Source: Sphaerisporangium viridialbum (GTDB lineage: Bacteria; Actinomycetota; Actinomycetes; Streptosporangiales; Streptosporangiaceae). Taken from it: DNA of 64,000 bases. The notes beneath the pieces were generated by a model. The model was given only the letters and a program-made list of their open reading frames with translations. It had not been told where the DNA came from and ran no database searches. This document shows positions 59,900 to 64,000 of the stretch, piece by piece; the first letter of the stretch is position 1, and the number at the start of each line of letters is the position of its first letter. A program made the translations under genes and the position numbers. The stretch lies in the NCBI RefSeq assembly GCF_049674955.1, contig NZ_CP187232.1, positions 2,170,001 through 2,234,000 on the forward strand, in the 5' to 3' direction.

Positions 59900-60645
59900 C
59901 CGCCGTCCACGGGCAGGGTCACGCCGGTCACGAAGGACGCCCGGTCGCTCACGAGCCACGCCGCCGCCTCGGCGATCTCCTCCGGCTCCGCGGTCCTGCC
60001 CTGGGGGGTGACCGCGTGCAGCAGGTCCTCGATGCCGGGCTGCAGGGCGAACCAGGCCTCGATCATCTCCGACCTGGTGGTGCCCGGCGCGATCGCGTTG
60101 ACGCGGATGCCCTGCTTGGCGTACTCCGCCGCCGCCGCCTTCGTCAGCCCGACGACCGCGTGCTTCGAGATGACGTACGGCGCCGCCACCGGCGTCGCGA
60201 CCAGGCCGCCGACGCTGCTGGTGTTCACGATCGCGCCGCCGCCGCCGGCCAGCATCTCGGCGATCTCCCGGCGCGTGCAGTACCAGACGCCGCGCAGGTT
60301 GACGTCCACGATCGCGTCGAAGACGGCGTCGTCCATCAGGTGCATGGGCGCCTGCTCGGCTCCGAGTCCGGCGTTGTTGAAGGCCACGTCGAGCCGCCCG
60401 AACCTCTGGACGGTGCCGGAGACCGCGCGGTCGACGTCTTCCGGGCGGGTCACGTCGGCCACCGTGTAGGCGGCCTCGAACCCCTTTTCCGTCAATTCGT
60501 CGACCAGATCGCTCAATTCCCGCTCGCGTCTCGCCGTGACCATGACCGCGGCTCCCTCACGGGCGAATACCCGTGCCGCCGCGGCTCCGATGCCGCTGCT
60601 CGCCCCGGTGATTAGGGCGACCTTTCCTGATAATATTCCCCACAT
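59884..60645 (-). CDS. SDR family oxidoreductase, candidate GBL reductase
   Basis: A 253-residue classical SDR: ITGASSGIGAAAA, NNAGLG, SSVGGL, YVISK (Tyr and Lys intact) and the C-terminal TLPVDGGYTLI. It is convergent with the receptor gene and overlaps its last 16 bp. In GBL loci of this type a neighbouring SDR-like reductase (for example BarS1) reduces the keto group of the signal precursor, so this is a candidate for that step; the assignment rests on position. ATG 60645 is used because the frame before it lacks family features. Confidence 0.8.
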   Translation of the reverse strand: MWGILSGKVALITGASSGIGAAAARVFAREGAAVMVTARRERELSDLVDELTEKGFEAAYTVADVTRPEDVDRAVSGTVQRFGRLDVAFNNAGLGAEQAPMHLMDDAVFDAIVDVNLRGVWYCTRREIAEMLAGGGGAIVNTSSVGGLVATPVAAPYVISKHAVVGLTKAAAAEYAKQGIRVNAIAPGTTRSEMIEAWFALQPGIEDLLHAVTPQGRTAEPEEIAEAAAWLVSDRASFVTGVTLPVDGGYTLI

Positions 60646-60751
60646 GTCTATATTGTCGCCACGTCCGGGGCTGATGGCAATGGCGTTGAATGTATAAATC
60701 ATGTGAATTCTTGAATAATGGCGTTTCGAAGGGATTTGGCTTTTTAGGGGA

Positions 60752-62401
60752 TTATGTACTGGCGCGATAACGGTGCATGAGTGCCACGGCCATGGCTCCC
60801 TCGCCTACTCCCGACGCGACCCGCTTGACCGAACGGGCGCGCACGTCGCCCGCCGCGAAGACGCCGGGCACGCTCGTCTCCAGAAGGTACGGCCCGCGCG
60901 AAAGGTCCCAGCTCGCGGGCGGCACGTCCGGCCCGGTCACCACGAACCCGTGGTCGTCGCGCTCCACCGCGCCGTCCAGCCACGCCGTGCGCGGCCGGGC
61001 GCCGATGAAGGTGAAGACGAACCCGGCCGGCTCCTCGGTGGTCTCGCCCGTGCGGACGTCGGCGAGCGTGATGCGCTCCAGGCGCTCCTCCCCGGCGAGC
61101 TCCACGACGCGCGTGCCCAGGCGCACCTCGATGACGGGCGTCCTGCGGATCTCGTCCACGAGGTACTGCGACATCCCCGCCTCCAGGGAGGCGGCCCTGA
61201 TCAGCATGGTGACCTTGCTCGCGTAGTTCGCGAAGTGCAGGGCCGCCTGCCCGGCCGAGTTGGCGCCCCCGATGACGTAGACGTGCTGGGAGATGCACGA
61301 CTGGCTCTCGGTCGTGGCGGCGCCGTAGTAGAGCCCCGCGCCCGCGAAGCGGTCGGCGCCGGGGACGTCCAGGCGGTTGTAGGAGACCCCCATGGACAGC
61401 AGCACCACCTCCGCGCTGATCTCGGTGCCGTCGGCCAGCGTGATGACGCGCGCCGGGTCGGCCCTTCGCAGGCCCGTCACCTCGACGGGGTACAGCAGCT
61501 CGGCGCCGAACCTGCGCACCTGCGAGACGGCCCTGCGGGCGAGGTCGCGCCCGGAGAGCCCCGCGGGGAAGCCCAGGTAGTTCTCGATGAGGCTGGAGGT
61601 GCCCGCCTGCCCGCCGGGGACGTCGAAGTCCACCAGCAGGGTGGAGAGCCCCTCGGAGGCCGAGTAGACCCCGGCCGCCAGCCCCGCGGGGCCCGCGCCG
61701 ATGATGACGGTCTCGTAGTGAGGGCGTGAAGCCGTCCCGGACAGCCCGAGGCGCTCGGCGAGCTGCGAGCTGCTCGGCGCCGACAGGTGGTCGCCCTCGG
61801 GGAACAGCACCAGCGGCAGGGAGTCCGTACGCCCCTCGGCCAGCCGCGCGGCCTCGGGATCCACGTCGATGTCCAGGAACTGGAACGGCTGCTCGTTGCG
61901 GGTGAGGAAGTCCCTGACCGCATGGGTCGCCGGGGAGACCAGGAACCCGACGACCTTGATGCCCTGGTAGGCGGGCCGGTAGGAGGCCAGCCAGTCGGAC
62001 AGCAGGTCGTCGAGCACCGGGAACAGGCGCTCCTCTGGAGGGTCCCAGGGCTTCATCAGGTAGTGGTGGAGCCTGACCCGGTTGATCGCCGTGATGGCGG
62101 CGTCGGTGTCGGCGTACGCGGTGAGGAGCACGCGTCTGGCGTCGGGGAACCTCGCCCCGGCCTCCAGCAGGAAGTCCACGCCGGTCATCTCCGGCATCCG
62201 CTGGTCGACCATGAAGAGGGCGGGGTCGTCGCCGCGCTCGTCGAGCGCGTCGAGGATGCCGAGGGCCTCCTTGCCCGACGAGGCGCCGAGCACCCGGTAG
62301 CGGCTGGAGTAGGCGGAGCGCAGGTCGCGCCTGACCGCCCTCAGCACCTGCGGATCGTCGTCCACGGCGAGGATCACCGGCCTGCCGGTCTCGTCACTCA
62401 A
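60752..62401 (-). CDS. Receiver domain fused to a thioredoxin-reductase-like flavoprotein
   Basis: A 549-residue fusion. Residues 1-130 are a response-regulator receiver domain: acidic pair in VDDDPQ, phospho-Asp in LFMVDQRMPEMTG, Thr in LLTAYAD and Lys in LMKPWD. A linker resembling a thioredoxin fold (about 150-235) follows. Then comes the FAD/NAD(P) module with IIGAGPAGLAAGVY, VPGGQAGTSSLIEN, GGANSAGQAALH and the end AAGDVRARSVKRVASGVGEG. The place of the CxxC of true thioredoxin reductase reads ATTESQSCISQ, with only one Cys. The TTG start overlaps the stop of the zinc finger gene (TTGA). Confidence 0.87.
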   Translation of the reverse strand: MSDETGRPVILAVDDDPQVLRAVRRDLRSAYSSRYRVLGASSGKEALGILDALDERGDDPALFMVDQRMPEMTGVDFLLEAGARFPDARRVLLTAYADTDAAITAINRVRLHHYLMKPWDPPEERLFPVLDDLLSDWLASYRPAYQGIKVVGFLVSPATHAVRDFLTRNEQPFQFLDIDVDPEAARLAEGRTDSLPLVLFPEGDHLSAPSSSQLAERLGLSGTASRPHYETVIIGAGPAGLAAGVYSASEGLSTLLVDFDVPGGQAGTSSLIENYLGFPAGLSGRDLARRAVSQVRRFGAELLYPVEVTGLRRADPARVITLADGTEISAEVVLLSMGVSYNRLDVPGADRFAGAGLYYGAATTESQSCISQHVYVIGGANSAGQAALHFANYASKVTMLIRAASLEAGMSQYLVDEIRRTPVIEVRLGTRVVELAGEERLERITLADVRTGETTEEPAGFVFTFIGARPRTAWLDGAVERDDHGFVVTGPDVPPASWDLSRGPYLLETSVPGVFAAGDVRARSVKRVASGVGEGAMAVALMHRYRAST

Positions 62402-62670
62402 TTCTCGATGACCTCCTCGTCCACGTAGCACCACGCCCAGGTCTCGCCGGGCTCCGCCGAGGCGGCGATCGGATGGCCGCTGGCGCGATGGTGCTTGGTC
62501 GCGTGCCGTCCGCGTGAGGAGTCGCAGCATCCGACGTGCCCGCAGCTGAGGCACTCTCTGAGGTGCACCCAGCGCTGCCCGAGCGCCAGGCACTCCTGGC
62601 ACCCGTCGGAAGTGGCCGACACCCTGCGGATCTGGTCAACGTGCGAGCATTGGGCCACAGCGGCCTCCAT
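62398..62670 (-). CDS. UBP-type zinc finger protein
   Basis: A 90-residue protein that is almost entirely a UBP-type zinc finger: SHVDQIRRVSATSDGCQECL, HLRECLSCGHVGCCDSSRGR, HATKHHRASGHPI and WAWCYVDEEVIE. Cys and His ligands are all in place. In eukaryotes this fold binds the C-terminal GG of ubiquitin; the role in bacteria is unknown. Starting at ATG 62670 (MEAAVAQCSH) fits relatives; a GTG at 62721 would extend it. It overlaps the flavoprotein gene and is divergent from the kinase gene. Confidence 0.85.
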   Translation of the reverse strand: MEAAVAQCSHVDQIRRVSATSDGCQECLALGQRWVHLRECLSCGHVGCCDSSRGRHATKHHRASGHPIAASAEPGETWAWCYVDEEVIEN

Positions 62671-62870
62671 GTCCGGGAAGTTGCACGGGCCAAGTGATCC
62701 AAAGCGTAAGCACGCGAGCACGAATGCGAACGCGGACCTGATTAAGTACGGCGAATAAGGCTCTCGGGCACCTCGCGTCCCCGCACACCCGACAAAGTGC
62801 CGCCGGACTCTTTGACCTCCCGCCCGGCCGGTGTAACGCTCCCTTCACCCGGCGTGAGAGGAGCCCATCC

Positions 62871-64000
62871 ATGGGTGACACAGGCGTGCTCCCGGAGGAG
62901 TTGCGAGCGCATCCGCTCTTCCACGGACTTTCCGACGACCAGTACGGCTGGCTCTCCGCGGCCGCCCGCTCCCGCGAGCTGGCCGACGGCGAGGTGCTGT
63001 TCACCGAGGGGGCTCCGGCGAGATTCTTCGTCGTGCTCCTCGAAGGCGAGCTGCTCATCTCCAAGGTGGTCGACGACCGTGAGGAGGTGCTCGCCCGGCA
63101 CTCGACCCGGCCGGACGCAGAGACCCGCGCCTCCCTCGCCCACACCTTCACCGGCGAGCTGTGCGTGCTCGCGGGCGACGCCTACCTCGCCACGGCCACC
63201 TCCGTCGGGGACAGCCGCGTCGCGCTCTACGAACGCGACGCCTTCCTGCAAATGCTCGTGCGCACCCCGAGGGTCTCCGAGCTGGTCATCCCCGTGCTCG
63301 CGCTCCGTGCCCAGGACATGATCGTCAGCGCCGGGCGCCGCTCGACGCTGGCCTCGCTCGGCACCCTGGCGGCGGGCATCGCCCACGAGCTGAACAACCC
63401 CGTGGCCGCGGTCACCCGCGCCATCGGCGAGCTGGACGACGCCGTGGCCGAGCTGGAGGAGGCGGCCGAGACCTGGGGCGAGACGGCCACAGCGGAGGAG
63501 CGTGCGGCCGTACGGGCCGCCCAGCGCGACTGGCTGGCCCGCGCGCGTGGCACGGGGCCGGGCGACGCGCTCGGCATGAGCCAGATGGAGGAGCGGCTCC
63601 AGGACTGGGCGGAGGACCACGGCCTGGACGACGGGGCCTCCTTCGCCGAGCTGCTGGCAGAGCGCGGCCTCGACGTCGGCTGGCTGGAGGACCTCACCGG
63701 GCGCCTGCGGCCCGACCGCGTGCCCGCCGCGCTGCGCTACCTGTCGGAGAGCCTGCGGGTGCGCTCATCCGCCGTGGACGTACGCGACGCCGGCACCCGG
63801 GTCTCGGCGATCGTGAAGAACACCAAGGAGTACACCAACCTCGACCGCGCCCCCGAGTCGGACGTCGACGTGCGCGAGGGGCTGGAGGCGACGCTCGCGA
63901 TGCTGCGCCCGCAGCTCGCGGGCGTCACCGTGGTCCGCGACTACGCCCAGCCGCTGCCCCGCGTCCCCGGGTATCCCACCGAGCTCAACCAGGTGTGGAC
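62871..64000 (+). CDS. Cyclic-nucleotide-domain sensor histidine kinase (partial)
   Basis: The first 376 residues are visible and the gene runs off the window. Residues about 10-145 are a cyclic-nucleotide-binding-like domain (HPLFHGLSDDQYGWLSAAAR, FVVLLEGELLISK). It lacks the typical PxG-E-phosphate cassette, so the ligand is uncertain. The H box is GTLAAGIAHELNNPVAAVTR (His about residue 176). A helical insert follows (TWGETATAEERAAVRAAQRD), then IVKNTKEYTNLDRAP and the start of the ATPase domain. ATG 62871 has GAGAGGAG at 62856-62863. The receiver-flavoprotein across the divergent promoter is its likely partner. Confidence 0.87.
   Translation, partial: MGDTGVLPEELRAHPLFHGLSDDQYGWLSAAARSRELADGEVLFTEGAPARFFVVLLEGELLISKVVDDREEVLARHSTRPDAETRASLAHTFTGELCVLAGDAYLATATSVGDSRVALYERDAFLQMLVRTPRVSELVIPVLALRAQDMIVSAGRRSTLASLGTLAAGIAHELNNPVAAVTRAIGELDDAVAELEEAAETWGETATAEERAAVRAAQRDWLARARGTGPGDALGMSQMEERLQDWAEDHGLDDGASFAELLAERGLDVGWLEDLTGRLRPDRVPAALRYLSESLRVRSSAVDVRDAGTRVSAIVKNTKEYTNLDRAPESDVDVREGLEATLAMLRPQLAGVTVVRDYAQPLPRVPGYPTELNQVW

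Noticed and set aside
62797..63321. Plus-strand frame of 174 codons overlapping the kinase gene
   Set aside because: It is an out-of-frame Arg/Ser/Pro-rich reading of the histidine kinase gene, which starts at 62871 and runs to the window edge.

Overview
The window is very GC-rich, with strong G/C bias at third codon positions, many GTG and TTG starts, terminators mostly without T-tails, and typical actinobacterial gene neighbourhoods. It looks like a filamentous actinomycete chromosome. The mre/rodA, rne-rplU-rpmA-obg-proBA and nadD-rsfS order together with a gamma-butyrolactone (GBL) type regulator suggests a Streptosporangiaceae-like organism. That taxonomic placement is inference and was not tested by any search.

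Region 1 (1-23.9 kb) is conserved core. It holds the tail of an exporter, ndk, the cell-shape operon mreBCD-PBP2-rodA, two radical-SAM associated genes, a long RNase E/G, ribosomal proteins L21 and L27, Obg, proline biosynthesis (proB, proA), a membrane Ser/Thr kinase, an M48 protease, nadD, rsfS and a histidine phosphatase. A tRNA-Ala(GGC) closes it.

Region 2 (24-51.6 kb) is accessory metabolism and regulation. It contains a MarR/MFS pair, an alditol oxidase, and a formyl-CoA:oxalate CoA-transferase with a ThDP enzyme and a GntR regulator that share operator-like sites. It also has a TetR/MFS pair separated by a helically phased operator array, secreted and membrane proteins, a 39-nt poly-G tract, an ECF41 sigma factor, an expansin-like cellulose-binding protein, acetyltransferases, a methyltransferase, an SDR, a questin-oxidase-like protein, a selenium-binding protein operon, a VWA lipoprotein and an EF-hand protein. 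Two further copies of the same tRNA-Ala gene lie here, so three identical copies sit within 28 kb.

Region 3 (51.8-64 kb) holds a four-gene operon of three SDRs ending in an NhaA antiporter fused to a thioredoxin-like domain without cysteines, then an acyl-CoA synthetase. Next is a GBL-type signalling locus: an AfsA-family synthase diverging from an ArpA/ScbR-type TetR receptor, with a candidate reductase behind the receptor. An ARE-like palindrome lies upstream of the receptor, and a near-identical one (15 of 18 bases) lies 15 kb away in front of the SDR at 44.1 kb, pointing to a small GBL-controlled regulon. The window ends in a redox/signalling cluster: a receiver domain fused to a thioredoxin-reductase-like flavoprotein that lacks the usual CxxC, a UBP-type zinc finger protein, and a divergent cyclic-nucleotide-domain histidine kinase that runs off the edge.
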